From Paraconiothyrium sp. Pb-2020 (Eukaryota > Ascomycota > Dothideomycetes > Pleosporales > Didymosphaeriaceae): a stretch of 64,000 bases of DNA. The DNA is taken from positions 1,612,001 to 1,676,000 of the forward strand of contig JAJUBI010000001.1 in NCBI GenBank assembly GCA_022419385.1, written 5' to 3'. The notes beneath the pieces were generated by a model. The model was given only the letters and a program-made list of their open reading frames with translations, ran no database searches and was not told where the DNA came from. The position numbers and the translations under genes were made by a program. This document shows, piece by piece, positions 35,927-46,225 of the stretch. Each line of letters opens with the position of its first letter. The stretch's first letter is position 1.

Positions 35927-36752
35927 GTAATCGTGAGCGTGTTAAAGTACTGATTGGGTGCGTGTACATATTGTGTAGATGTTTTCTTCGAAACATGTGG
36001 CTTTCTTGTCGGTACGTTGTTCTGACGCATGGGCGTCTATTTGGGTGTCAACAGAACGGAATTGGAGTCTGGTATCCTTTGGTGTTGAGAAAATTAGGTT
36101 ATGAGGTTTGACTGTTGCATTGATGGGCATGTATGTCAGCGACGGTGAACATAAGGGAAGCGGTAGCATCATAACGGAGTTTGTCTTGATTCTAGAATGG
36201 TCGTCCTAAGTGGCCCATCATCTGCATCAGTATGTCCGGCGAGCGCAAACGCTGCGCAAGTTGTGAAACGCTACCCAGCAAATGGAGACGATGTGCGAGT
36301 GAAACAGAAACGCAAATCCTCAGGGAGTGGTTGCCACAGTCTTGTGCAAAGATATACAGGTCAAAATCGTTGAATGAACATGTAGACGAAAACATATCAG
36401 GCGTTGTAGGTCCTCGGCAGAATTGCGCTCTCTCATTTTCTTGAGACGTACCCCAGGCGCCACCCTTCCATAAGGCCTCTCAATATGGCGCGTAATTTCT
36501 CCTTTCATTGCTACCAACTATGGCTACATCATCTTGTATTCCAAGTACCTCCGAACCTGAAAATGCTAATCGTGCCAAATCAAGCATGCTCCATGCTAGC
36601 AGTTCTGTGACGCCAGTGACCCATGCATAGTCGTCGTACCATGACTACGTTCGTACCATCATCACATGACCCGCTTTCGTCCCCTCATCCCCACAAGCGT
36701 TCCTTTTTCTGCGCGTCACTCTTTATCGAAAACCCACGAAAAACTACTGAGC
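35927..36752. other. Convergent intergenic region
   Basis: The 3' flanks of the mannosidase and eIF3e genes; no supported coding sequence. Confidence 0.5.
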
Positions 36753-38168
36753 TCATTTTGCGACCGCCGCGCTCAAAACTTGTGTCCTGAAGAAGCCGCC
36801 CTTCGTCCGCTCGATGACTTGCTGGTAGACTGATTGCGGTGGGTGGTTCATGACGACTGTGCCGGCTTGATAATCGATCTTTGCATCTACGCGTGTATCC
36901 CGGATGAGGTTAACAATCCACTTCTCACCCTCGTCTTGCGACAGACCGAGACGGGTGGAGAGGTCCCTTAGTGGTGTTAGGCACCTACTTCAGATTAAGC
37001 GCTTGAGAGACTTACTTGATATCGATTCTCTGGTGGATCTTGCAGTAACTCTCGGAGATGAGATGCCTCGCAGCATCGACGAAAGGACCAGCGGATTGCA
37101 ACAGGAAGAAGTCGTTCTCCAAGATCTGTTCCGACTCGCTGAGCTTCTTCTGTGCCTCCTCGAAGTCAAAGTCAATGTACAGCGCCTTGATGAAGTCCGT
37201 GACAGGATCGCTGTACTCGTAACCCTCTTGTCGCACTATCCGAATCAGGTCCTTCAACTGCTTCTGGTACGCACCCTGGTTGCGACCGGCATTGCGCGCG
37301 GTAATGACGGAGGTAGCGAGATATCGTAGGATCCATGGGCAGTTTGTCTGGATAGTGTTGATGTATGCGGGTTGGAAGAAGGTCTCTGTGATCTTTTCAC
37401 GGGCCTGCTCATCGTTGAAGAGCGGGAAGAGCGACCAGTGAATCAGCCAAGTGCGCTGCTGCAGCTGCGCGAGCGGGTTGGACATAAGACGGCCATCGAT
37501 GAGCTCCTTGATCTTCTCGATTTCTGCGATAGCGGATTCCCACTCAGTAGAGAGGATCTCACAAGCAAGCTTTCCCCAAGTGGCTTCACGCTCTTTATCG
37601 TTGTCGGTAGTCTAATCACACATTAGTACAGGCGCAACGCAGACGAACGAGACTTAAGTCACACCAGAATACGGTAACGCGTGAGCAGGTCGGCAGCATC
37701 GCCGTACAGCCCGCAGCCGTACTTAAACTGTGCCTCCTCATAGAGCTGCTCCACCATCTGCACGGTCACGCCGTGCTCCTTCTCCAAAAAGGCCAAATTC
37801 TGCTGCTTATCGCTTCGCAGGCTGCCGAGCACGGTCTCGTCGGTCAAAAGCTCCATGAGCTTGCTCGTAGACTCCTCGAGCTGCGCCAGTCGCTGCTTCT
37901 CCTGCTCCTGCTTCTGTGAGTATTCCTGGGGGATGTGGTCGAGGTTGTTGATGTTTTGTGCGAGTTGGCCGACGTAGCCGGTCATGTAGGTGGGCTTCAG
38001 GAGCTCGAACAGGACCTTCTGCTTCTCGATGGGCTGTTCCTCATCTTCGCCGGGCGGGGGAAAGTTGAGCAGCGGGTAGAGCAGGTGACGATCGAAGTGC
38101 GGCATCATCTGCGGCAAGAGACTGTACTTATCGGCGACAGACTCGCCGTTGGTCGCTGCGAACGCCAT
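36753..38168 (-). CDS. INT6: Translation initiation factor eIF3 subunit e (Int6)
   Basis: Three exons: 38168-37665, 37611-37016 and 36966-36753, 437 residues. eIF3e is part of the eIF3 scaffold that brings mRNA to the 40S ribosome. The N-terminal eIF3 domain is plain (YSLLPQMMPHFDRHLLYPLL, YMTGYVGQLAQNI), followed by the conserved helical repeats (TWLIHWSLFPLFNDEQAREK, NCPWILRYLATSVITAR) and the PCI domain (QDEGEKWIVNLIRDTRVDAK, then NHPPQSVYQQVIERTKG). Length is normal. The start MAFAATNGESVADKYSLLPQ is the first ATG with the conserved block; upstream in-frame sequence is Pro/Arg-rich leader. The second acceptor reads CTAAG rather than the usual CAG or TAG, but it keeps the frame. It is divergent from the mL49 gene. 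Confidence 0.95.
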
Positions 38169-38446
38169 GGTAGGCTGCTGTTCGCGGAGAGGTGTCGCGG
38201 GGACTGGGTGCGAAAAGGCGCGCGGTTCTGGGTGTGCAGGCGGGCAGTGGGCAGTGCGGGCGGAATTTCCACGTCGTAGTGGGGGAAGGAACAAAATCGA
38301 ATGTGGAAGCGACGACCCCTGCCGCGCTAAAACTTTGGTGTTGACGGTCGCATGAACTCCGTCGCAGACCTTGCATCATTCAGATGAGCGCACCCTCCCA
38401 TTCCTTTCCTTGATTCTGTCCCATATCTGACATTTCCGGTGTCATA
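38169..38446. promoter_or_regulatory. Divergent promoter between eIF3e and mL49
   Basis: A 278-bp spacer between head-to-head start codons, the shortest of the four divergent spacers here. It links a cytosolic translation factor with a mitochondrial ribosomal protein. No specific site is claimed. Confidence 0.45.
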
Positions 38447-39238
38447 ATGCCACGATTTCAGCCCCTCTTACCGCTCTTAGGGCCATTGGCTGCGCCCAGG
38501 CGAGCAGCATGCGAGCAGCTCTTCCGCTTCTCGACTGCAACCAGACTGCGCGCGGATCGTATGTGTTGATGCACACTGAAAGGGCTCAAGAGCTAACCCG
38601 AGACCCAAGAAACGGCAACGATTAGCCCTGCGTCTACCGTCAAACTGCCGCCGAAACCACCGCAGACGTCCCCTGAAGCTCCTCCGTCAAACGCGAGAGA
38701 AGCCTCACGCGCCGCAGACCTCGCAGCAGCAGAAGCTGCAACCGACGCGGATAATCCGAATGCGCCCGCTCCGAAGCACCCTCTCCCTTCGAGTCGATCC
38801 ACACCATCGTCACCGGACAAAACACAGACCACAGATGACGTGCAGCCACCAATTGGCGATACATTGGATGCAGCTACAAATTTAAAGGCCGTCAAGCCTG
38901 AGACCTTCCAAGCACCTTCGAAAGCCGCAAAGAATTCAAGAGCAAACCCTAGTGCTCCTCAGAAGGTTACGCTTGAACTTCCTCCACCAAAGTACCATGT
39001 CGCGCGCTCGTCTTCGAGGAATTTGCCCATCTACACGGACTACAAACGAGGAGGCAATCTACATCTGACCACGGTCCGCAAGATTACTGGAGACTTATCG
39101 GCGCTGAGGGATGAGCTGAGGGTATTCCTGAACAAGAAGAACGAAGATGTTAAGATCAACAGCCTGACGCAGCACGTTATTGTGAAAGGCCACCACGTAC
39201 CGCAGATCACGGAATACCTGAAGGCCAGGGGTATGTAA
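38447..39238 (+). CDS. IMG2: Mitochondrial large ribosomal subunit protein mL49 (Img2)
   Basis: Two exons: 38447-38558 and 38610-39238, 246 residues. mL49 is a mitochondria-specific component of the large ribosomal subunit. The N-terminus MPRFQPLLPLLGPLAAPRRA with RFSTATRLRA is rich in Arg, Ala and Leu and lacks acids early on, a good mitochondrial presequence. A Pro/Ala-rich linker (about 40-165) precedes the conserved domain: YHVARSSSRNLPIYTDYKRG, TTVRKITGDLSALRDELR and VKINSLTQHVIVKGHHVPQI, ending YLKARGM. This matches the Img2/L49 pattern of a Tyr-x-Val-x-Arg start and a terminal loop-helix. The linker is long compared with other fungi, as far as I recall. The intron acceptor is CCCAAG, weaker than usual. 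Confidence 0.88.
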
Positions 39239-39749
39239 GATCATATTGTAGTTCGAGTGTACAGGATGTACTATATGTAAGAGATATGGCGGTTCAGGTC
39301 GGGCGCATAGGATTCATTCGAACGTCTGCCGAGTTCCTCGACTGATTGTTTACTTCTTCCAAAAATCACTATTGTATTCTTCCGCCTGTCGTTTTGCGAT
39401 GATACACCCGCCCAGGCACGTTACTGCATGCAATAGCTTCTCAACGCCACGAGCGCAAGAGTAGCCCTTCCTAAGCGACAGATCAACCTCGCAATCATTG
39501 TACGTACGCACACAGAAGATCATCAGGAGTAAAGGTACAATAGCTGTATTCTGTAAACCCAGAAAGAAGCTACCCATATACCACCTGCAGAGTGACCGTA
39601 CACTAGCATCAGCTCTGGGTGTCTTCATAGCCCAGATCGATGATTCCGATTCCGATACCATCCAGATACGACTACACAGTCATGCCCGCGTCGGCTCTAT
39701 GACCCCATGCAAGAGACCATGCCTGTGCCTAGTCTCAATGGCTCGATCC
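39239..39749. other. Convergent intergenic region
   Basis: The 3' flanks of mL49 and the Cys-rich secreted protein gene; no supported coding sequence. Confidence 0.5.
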
Positions 39750-40397
39750 TTAAGCCTGTGGGACCTGGGGCCCGAATCGTCCTAGACACAGAGCACAACC
39801 CCAACACTTGTTTACGTCAGTCGATCTTTGTATGCCACAGAAGATACGAGATGTTGATCTTACCTCTGGATGGTGCCTACAAGCAGTGGGTGGGACACCC
39901 ATGCATGAAATATCGCATCCAGCGTTCTGCGCGGTGTTGCCTTGGTTGACTTCGACATCGTCACGGGCCTTGGGTGCAACCTCATCCTCAGTCGAACGGC
40001 AGAAATCGCAAGTGCGGCACGACAATTCGGTGTTGCCGATGCTGCAAATCTCCTCAGCGCAACCCACAGGGCTGAGTTTGCACTGGGCGAACCTGTTGGC
40101 GCACTCGGTTGGGCAGAACTTGGGCTCGGTCTGGCGTGTCTCGCCTGTTGGCGGCGGCGGGTTCGTGCTCGAGATGCGGCAGAAAGAACAGCGGCCACAG
40201 AACGGTCGAATCTTAGTGCAAACTTGTTCGTAGCACGCCGCGTGGTTAAGTTGGCACAGGGCGAAATTGGAGGCGCATTCGGTTGGGCACAGCTGCGACT
40301 CCGAAATTCGAGGAAGAACGGCCATCGCGGAGGTGAAGACTACGTAGGACACAATGAGGCTAAGGCTGAAGCCGAAGCTGAAGCCGAAGACCTTCAT
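39750..40397 (-). CDS. Secreted cysteine-rich protein with three related Cys modules
   Basis: An intronless protein of 215 residues. The start MKVFGFSFGFSLSLIVSYVV is a strong signal peptide, probably cleaved near residue 26. The mature part has 23 cysteines. Two modules align closely, residues 37-73 and 95-133: both open CPTECAxxFAxCxL and close CxxCxFC, with spacing C-x3-C-x6-C-x6-C-x4-C-x6/8-C-x2-C-x2-C. A third, degenerate module spans 161-204 with seven cysteines (CDISCMG ... CWGCALC). Linkers are Pro/Thr-rich (TNPPPPTG) or acidic. No enzyme motif or GPI signal is visible. Size, secretion and Cys density resemble plant-pathogen small secreted proteins, but that role is inference. I do not recognise the module. 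An upstream in-frame start (40478) would bury the signal peptide and is less likely. Confidence 0.8.
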   Translation of the reverse strand: MKVFGFSFGFSLSLIVSYVVFTSAMAVLPRISESQLCPTECASNFALCQLNHAACYEQVCTKIRPFCGRCSFCRISSTNPPPPTGETRQTEPKFCPTECANRFAQCKLSPVGCAEEICSIGNTELSCRTCDFCRSTEDEVAPKARDDVEVNQGNTAQNAGCDISCMGVPPTACRHHPEVRSTSRIFCGIQRSTDVNKCWGCALCLGRFGPQVPQA

Positions 40398-41777
40398 TTT
40401 GTCGGGTGTATATTGATCGAGTGATTGTTCGGAGCTCGAGTGAGGGTAGAGAGCCGGATTTAGGAAGCAGAAACCCAAGTGCTGGACGAGAGTTTATATC
40501 GTCTTGAAATGCAAACGCAGGTACAACGGGGGCTGAGCACCTACCTCACGGGTAGGCACGGGTGACGCCTAGGCCCGACAAAAAGTGAATATTTGTCGAA
40601 TCATCGAGCTTAGGCCATGTCGCCGACATCGATAGTCAACCATTTGTATTCCGTGACCTGAGCCTCACCATTGAAGTCAACGGAGTGAGGTGGCTGGCAA
40701 ACATTGAGGTTTAGAATGTCCCTCATTACCCAGAACGCATTGGAGATGCTAGAGACAGTAATCTTCGTACCCATCCTCCGCTGGTGAAGAGTTCTTCCAG
40801 AGTATTGAACAACGTGAATCATGTATACTATGGTATGGAAAATCGCTACCAACATGCCTCCGTGCGAATGACCATAGGCTAGGACAAGTTCTCAATGTTT
40901 CCGTATGTCTAATAGAGATATGGCCAGCCATTCATCCTCACAAGGTCCCGACAAAGACCACCAGGGCGCCTCCCACCTCATTAAGCGCTGGCCGAGTTGG
41001 TGCACCACGTACCAAGGCAAGCCCCGCCGTCCCAAGCACGAGCAGAGTAGGTTTCGGTGTGAGTTTGATTATGTTAAGTTGCCCTAGTCGCCGTCATACC
41101 GAAAATACCCCTTCCCGTCATAGTCGTCGAGGTGAGCGAGGGCTTCCAGGCGAGACAGTGGAAGCTTCGATCAAATCTTGGCAAACATAGACACAAAGGC
41201 AGGAGCACCTACGTCGCGAGTGAGCGCTTACACTCGGCAAAAATCAACTCTTCCCGAGCTCAAGAGATGCTCTGGAGAGTTGAGAGCGTCAACTATGGCG
41301 GGTCTGTGAGACCTGATGCTGTGCAGCATCGGCCGTTCTGGCTGCTGGGATAGGACTATAGTGCAAGACATAGGTTGACTACCGCGAGGAAGACCACCAA
41401 AAAAGTACTCCGTCACTGCCACAGTGCTCATAGGATATCGTTTCAAGGTAAAACAAACTCAATACAACTCACCTAAGAACATTCTAGTGCCATTCAAAAA
41501 CTCCTTCATCATTTTCTTAACCACTTTAGCAGCCTTGCAAGTTCTCACACACTTTTGCATCACAGAGAAGTTCGAAGAACATATGACTTCGAGTGGCGCA
41601 TTGAACATTTTTTGAACCAAGCACTCTTTCTTTCTATGTACGAATTCTGCGTTGGCATCCCTTTAACTCTTCCCACGCTGAAGTCGCCATCAAGTTTGAC
41701 AAGCCGAGCAGGTCCAACATCACAGCACGACGTGACGCGACACAGCGCTGATTCCATCTTAGTTATGTATCCACCAT
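40398..41777. other. Intergenic region upstream of the Cys-rich gene
   Basis: The promoter of the Cys-rich secreted gene and 3' flank of the repeat protein gene. Only short frames without protein-like pattern; nothing is supported. Confidence 0.45.
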
Positions 41778-43751
41778 TCAAGCCTTGGCAGTACCATTGT
41801 TAGCATTCACATACTCGCTCATCATCCTGGAGATGGGCGCCTGGCCACCCCAAGCTTGCGAATCGACCATGCGGTTGACCTCGAGCATGGTGATCAAGAC
41901 CTGGCCCTTGGCAGGGTTGGCATCCTTTGGTGTATCCTGGCGTTTCATCTTGGGCTCAGCAGGTGCGGTGCCGTTGGCAGCCTCGGGCTTGGAAGCTTCA
42001 GCAGGCTTGGGAGCTGAAGGTTGAGCTCCTGCGGCGGGCTGGGGCGCGGCGGGAGCGGCACTGCCCTGAGGAGCCGCAGCGGGGGCAGCACCGGCTTGAG
42101 CACCGGCGGTTTGCATTGTGAGGATGTACTCTCCGTCAACTTGGGAGACGGGGAAGGCAACGCGCATGTTCACAGTATCAAGGACGAGATTTGCCTGAAC
42201 GGGGGTGAAGGTAGGCGCGAGGAGAAGCTGAGTAGCGACAGGGTTGTTTCCGTTAGTGGGAGTACCTTGCTGTTGACCTGTACCCTGCTGAGTCTGTCCG
42301 GTGCCGGTCTGTTGTCCTGTGCCGGTCTGTTGTCCTGTGCCGGTCTGTTGTCCTGTGCCGGTCTGTTGTCCTGTGCCGGTCTGTTGTCCTGTGCCGGTCT
42401 GTTGTCCTGTGCCGGTCTGTTGTCCTGTGCCGGTCTGTTGTCCTGTGCCGGTCTGTTGTCCTGTGCCGGTCTGTTGTCCCGTGCCGGTTTGCTGTCCAGT
42501 GCCCTGCTGTGTCTGTCCAGTCTGACCTTGCTGCGTTTGGTCTGCCGTACTAGTCGTGCCAGTCTGACCTTGCGTAGTATCGGTCTGGCGACGAGTGAGC
42601 GCAGCCCTGAAAGCCTCACGGCCTCGTTTCTGTGGAGCTGCCTGAGGACCTGCGCTGGCTCCAGTCCCAAGGTTGGCGGTAGCACCTCCAGGGTTCCCGA
42701 GAACGCTGCGCTGTGCGACACCGAGTTGAACTTGGCCGCCCGGCTGAATACCAGCAGCTTGCATCATGGTTTGGATCCGCTGAGCGTTGACTATGGATAG
42801 GTCAGTCTGAAGCTGATTGGTGATTCTGATGAGATGACTTACGGGGCATCTGGATGACAGTGACCTGCTGATTGAGGTTGGGTTGGACACCGGCAAGATT
42901 GGTGGTAACCGAGTAACGGTAGTCGTCTGAATGAAAGAATTAGCATCAGCTCCCGATTGGAATATGGACTGTACTTACTGACTGATGCCTGGCCTTGAAG
43001 AGCAGCTAACATACTTGAGTCGATGCCCTTCTTGACATTGACGTTCATTGTCATAGGCTGGGTGGCTTTAACAGACATGCGGAAACCGTCCTGGAACTCA
43101 TTCTCCTGCAGTCCGGTTCCTGTGATGGTGACCTGGGAGGCTTGGTCACTGCCAAAGGTGGTGAGCTGGGTCTCAGTGCCCTGCGTCTGACGTCCCAACA
43201 TCATGTACTCGCCATCAATGTTCTGGCGCTTGACCATGCGTACAGTCATGTCAGTGTTGTTGATGCTCCTCACCGTCTCTTGGATCATCCAGGTTTGCCT
43301 ATCAGGCGAAAGCATCGCAACGTATGTGTTGTCCGGATTGATCTGCGCCTGCTGGAGCGTCTGCGCAGACATGGCCATCTCGATCTGTCCACCGACAAGG
43401 TCTGAAGCACCGTTCGTACTGATGACCATGGATGTCTGCTGGAGAGCCACAAACGGGTTACCAGTGGAGCCCGTGACCTGGTTGGCGGAGATGGAAGGCG
43501 TTTGTTGATTAACAATTAATTGTTGCTGCTTTTGCGAAAACGTCTCCACCTTCGATCCATCCTGGAACTGGAAAGAGTTAAGCGTCATCTGAGGTTGTTA
43601 GCACCATGGCCAGGACCAAAAAGTGTGGATGAAGGGCACCCACATCGCCATTGATATTAAGTACTTGATTAAACTGTGCCTGTTGCTGCGCCAGCGCCGG
43701 CGAGCAGCTGAGCAGAAGGAAGAAAAGAGAAGAGACAGTACCAGACGTCAT
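41778..43751 (-). CDS. Secreted Gln-rich protein with a tandem hexapeptide repeat
   Basis: Four exons: 43751-43644, 43588-42979, 42926-42843 and 42790-41778, 604 residues. The start MTSGTVSSLFFLLLSCSPAL followed by AQQQAQ is a clear signal peptide, cut near residue 22. The first domain (about 30-260) reads like a folded beta-rich domain (NINGDMTLNSFQFQDGSKVE, SQVTITGTGLQENEF, MTMNVNVKKG). A basic spot (QKRGREAFRAALTRRQ) precedes the repeat of GTGQQT, then an Ala/Pro-rich linker and the end domain (VLITMLEVNRMVDSQAWGGQ). The middle domain repeats the theme VNMRVAFPVSQVDGEYILTM. All introns have good splice sites. I do not recognise the family. Secretion, Gln/Thr richness and the repeat suggest a wall or matrix protein. 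Confidence 0.82.
42301..42498 (-). repeat. 18-bp coding minisatellite, 11 units
   Basis: Ten 18-bp units fill 42301-42480, identical on the plus strand (GTGCCGGTCTGTTGTCCT) apart from one base at the very end of the tenth. An eleventh, slightly changed unit follows at 42481-42498 (GTGCCGGTTTGCTGTCCA). On the coding strand the unit encodes a six-residue GTGQQT-type repeat. Synonymous sites are identical too, so the array spread recently by slippage or unequal exchange rather than by selection on the protein alone. Flanks (QTQQGTGQ) are related but diverged. Confidence 0.95.
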
Positions 43752-45304
43752 GTTGGAAGTAGGGAAACCACCTGGGTTTGTGCAAAATTAATACAAGAAA
43801 GAAAGGCTATAGTTCTAATTACGAAAATTAGGAAGGAACGGCGAGCTGCAGATCAGGCTGGCTGAGCAGTAACGCTGATATACTATGCCGGCGGTTTAAA
43901 TACGAGGGAGCAATGCTACACGTACAGCCACCGGCCTGGATTACTTCCGCCGAATAGTGTCCTAGAGTCATGTTCTATGCGGGAGAGGCGAACTCCTGTA
44001 TCCGGTCGAGCCAGGCAACATTTCCTGAAGGTTTTGTCAGAAGCCTGGTCGCATCGCTAGCCATCCGTGGCAAACGGACGATCGAAGCTGCGAACTTGGA
44101 CGCTTTCTTGTCGGTTGCGGCCAGTCCGACTTGGCAAGGTATCCAATGTGCATGGTGTCCGTTTCATGCGGACCGGACTGTTTGGTTTGACACTTCTGAG
44201 GCGCAAAGCTTAGCCGTAGATCCATCACGAGACGATCGTAGAACTAGTGAAACTCTCCACACGCATCGTGAGTGGTGCATTCCCCCATGTGAGGGAAAAA
44301 TAGTCTCGATCTCGAGGTTTCGACAGCAACAAGCATTGTGAAGCATACGGCGACAATGTCCAGCTTCGACGGTGACACTGGCTGAGCTGTCGTCGGACTG
44401 ATCCGTACCTTCAACCAAGAAGACAAATGGAACAAGATGCGCTTCCATTACGGAATGAGTCCGATCCTGAATGTTGTGTGTCATGTGTGTGAGTGGTCTT
44501 CTTTCCCGAGGGATTCATTCGGCCACGGTTGTGTCTTTGAATTCCAGTGTGGTAGCTCGCAACTGGCTACCTCGCCAGTGTTGAAGAGGTTCTACGCCTC
44601 AGCAAATCTATAGTTTGGTGGTCAAACGCAAACGTCTGGGAGATGTTTCGCAAAGATCGACCGAGGAACACCATTGAGACGGTGCGTCAAGCTAGGCCTG
44701 TAACGGCTAGTCCGGCCCCCGAAAAGCAACATCAGACCGACTGACCCCATGTCATAGCTCCTCCACATCAACAGTTCAGTGACTATCAGTAGACGCCCCT
44801 GATTTTATCACATGAGTAAACCAGAGTGTTTCAAAATCATAGTAACAAGTTCCTCGCGCTTGACTCTTTCATCACTCACTGTGTAGGGCATTACCTGCTT
44901 TTCGGACGTGTGGCAGCAGTTTTGATATTACACGAGTGAGTCTCTGAATAAATGTGCGGTTGTGTTTGTCTGTTCACGCGTCCATGCACAGTTAACTCGG
45001 CGAGACTCTTAAGTTTGTTAGCTTGTGACCATCTGCGACATGATACCATGCGTTTGCATGTTGCAGCCAGGATAATAGGCATGACTCCTTCACTGCGATC
45101 CAACATACCGCGGGTAATGCAGTAGGCTACAGGCGTAGGCGCGCACAGTTATTGTTCTATTTCAAGACTTGCAAGAGAGCAACGTGATGATAGTAGACCT
45201 TTCGATGAGATTCCTCTACCTGGTACATAAACGCCAGATCATGCCGAAGTCGCATAATTACACGATGAAGATAGAAAAAGTGCCACAAATATAACATAGG
45301 CCAT
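43752..45304. other. Intergenic region upstream of the repeat-protein gene
   Basis: The promoter of the secreted repeat protein, then the 3' flank of BRN1. A plus-strand frame at 43970-44341 is open for 123 residues, but I see no start context or family; not supported. Confidence 0.45.
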
Positions 45305-46225
45305 TTACATGCAAGCAGCACCGTCAATACCGATGATCTTGCCGTTCACCCAATCGCCATCCTGGGACGCCAGGAAGCAGACAACGCGAGCGATATCGAG
45401 AGGCTGGCCAACACGGCCGCACGGTGACCAGGTAGCGGCGTACTCGTCGACCTGGTCGTCGCTGAGCTGGTCACCTCCAGGGATGTACTCGCGGCACACA
45501 GCGTGGTACATATCTGTCTTGATACCACCAGGAGCGACGCAATTCACAGTGATTTTCTTCTCACCAGCATCTGTGCAGCTATTAGTACTGGCTTTCGAAG
45601 GTGTCAATGTTGGCCAAACGTACCAATAGCCATGCACCTGGTGAAGGTCTCGATAGCACCCTTGGAACCGGAGTAGACGGCATGCTTAGGCACACCCTTG
45701 GCTTGGCCAGTAATGGATCCCATAAGGATGATCCTGCCACCAACCGACATCCTCTTGTACGCCTCCTTGGCGACAAAGAATTGTCCACGGGTGTTGATCT
45801 GCATGACACGGTCGTACTCGGCCTCCTCGACATCCTTGAAGTGGCCGAAAGAGACAACACCGGAGTTCGAGCAGCAGATATCGAGCTTGCCGAACTGCTT
45901 GACGACCTCATCCATGAGGTGTTGGGTCTCCTTGACATTGGCAACATTGGCCTTGATGGCAATGGCCTTGGCGCCTGTCTTCATCGCCTCGATCTGCTTG
46001 ACGACATCCTCGGCGGCTTCCTTTGCGTTGGCGTAGTTAACAGCGACGCTGGCACCACGGCGGGCGAGCTCAAGAGCCATCTCCTTGCCAATGCCACGGC
46101 CTGTCGGAACGTCAGGTTGCCAAATTCTTCTCACACACAGACATCGGGAGAACAATCTTACCAGAGCCAGTAACGACGGCAACCTTGCCCTCAAGGCTCC
46201 AGCTGGGGATTTGAGTGTTGGCCAT
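45305..46225 (-). CDS. BRN1: 1,3,8-Trihydroxynaphthalene reductase, DHN melanin pathway
   Basis: Three exons: 46225-46162, 46100-45624 and 45570-45305, 268 residues. This short-chain dehydrogenase reduces trihydroxynaphthalene with NADPH to vermelone in DHN melanin synthesis, and is the target of tricyclazole-type fungicides. The nucleotide motif TGSGRGIG is at 19-26, NSG at 100-102, N124, and the catalytic S150, Y164 and K168 (YSGSK). The C-terminal segment DMYHAVCREYIPGG, then WVNGKIIGIDGAACM, is characteristic of Brn1/THR1 reductases. Introns (GTAAGA, GTACGT donors) fall after the glycine loop and before DAGEKKITVN, and both joins keep the frame. Length matches the family. Its linkage to a Cmr1-type gene supports the melanin role over other SDR functions. 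Confidence 0.95.

Noticed and set aside
40975..41070. A GGCCGAGTTGGT stretch resembling the A box of a serine or leucine tRNA
   Set aside because: No B box or acceptor stem follows.
42301..42525. A plus-strand frame of repeated Cys-Pro-Val units
   Set aside because: It is simply the opposite strand of the GTGQQT minisatellite inside a well-supported secreted protein gene.
45601..46173. Plus-strand 190-residue frame across BRN1
   Set aside because: Antisense shadow of the BRN1 exons, running through its intron boundaries.
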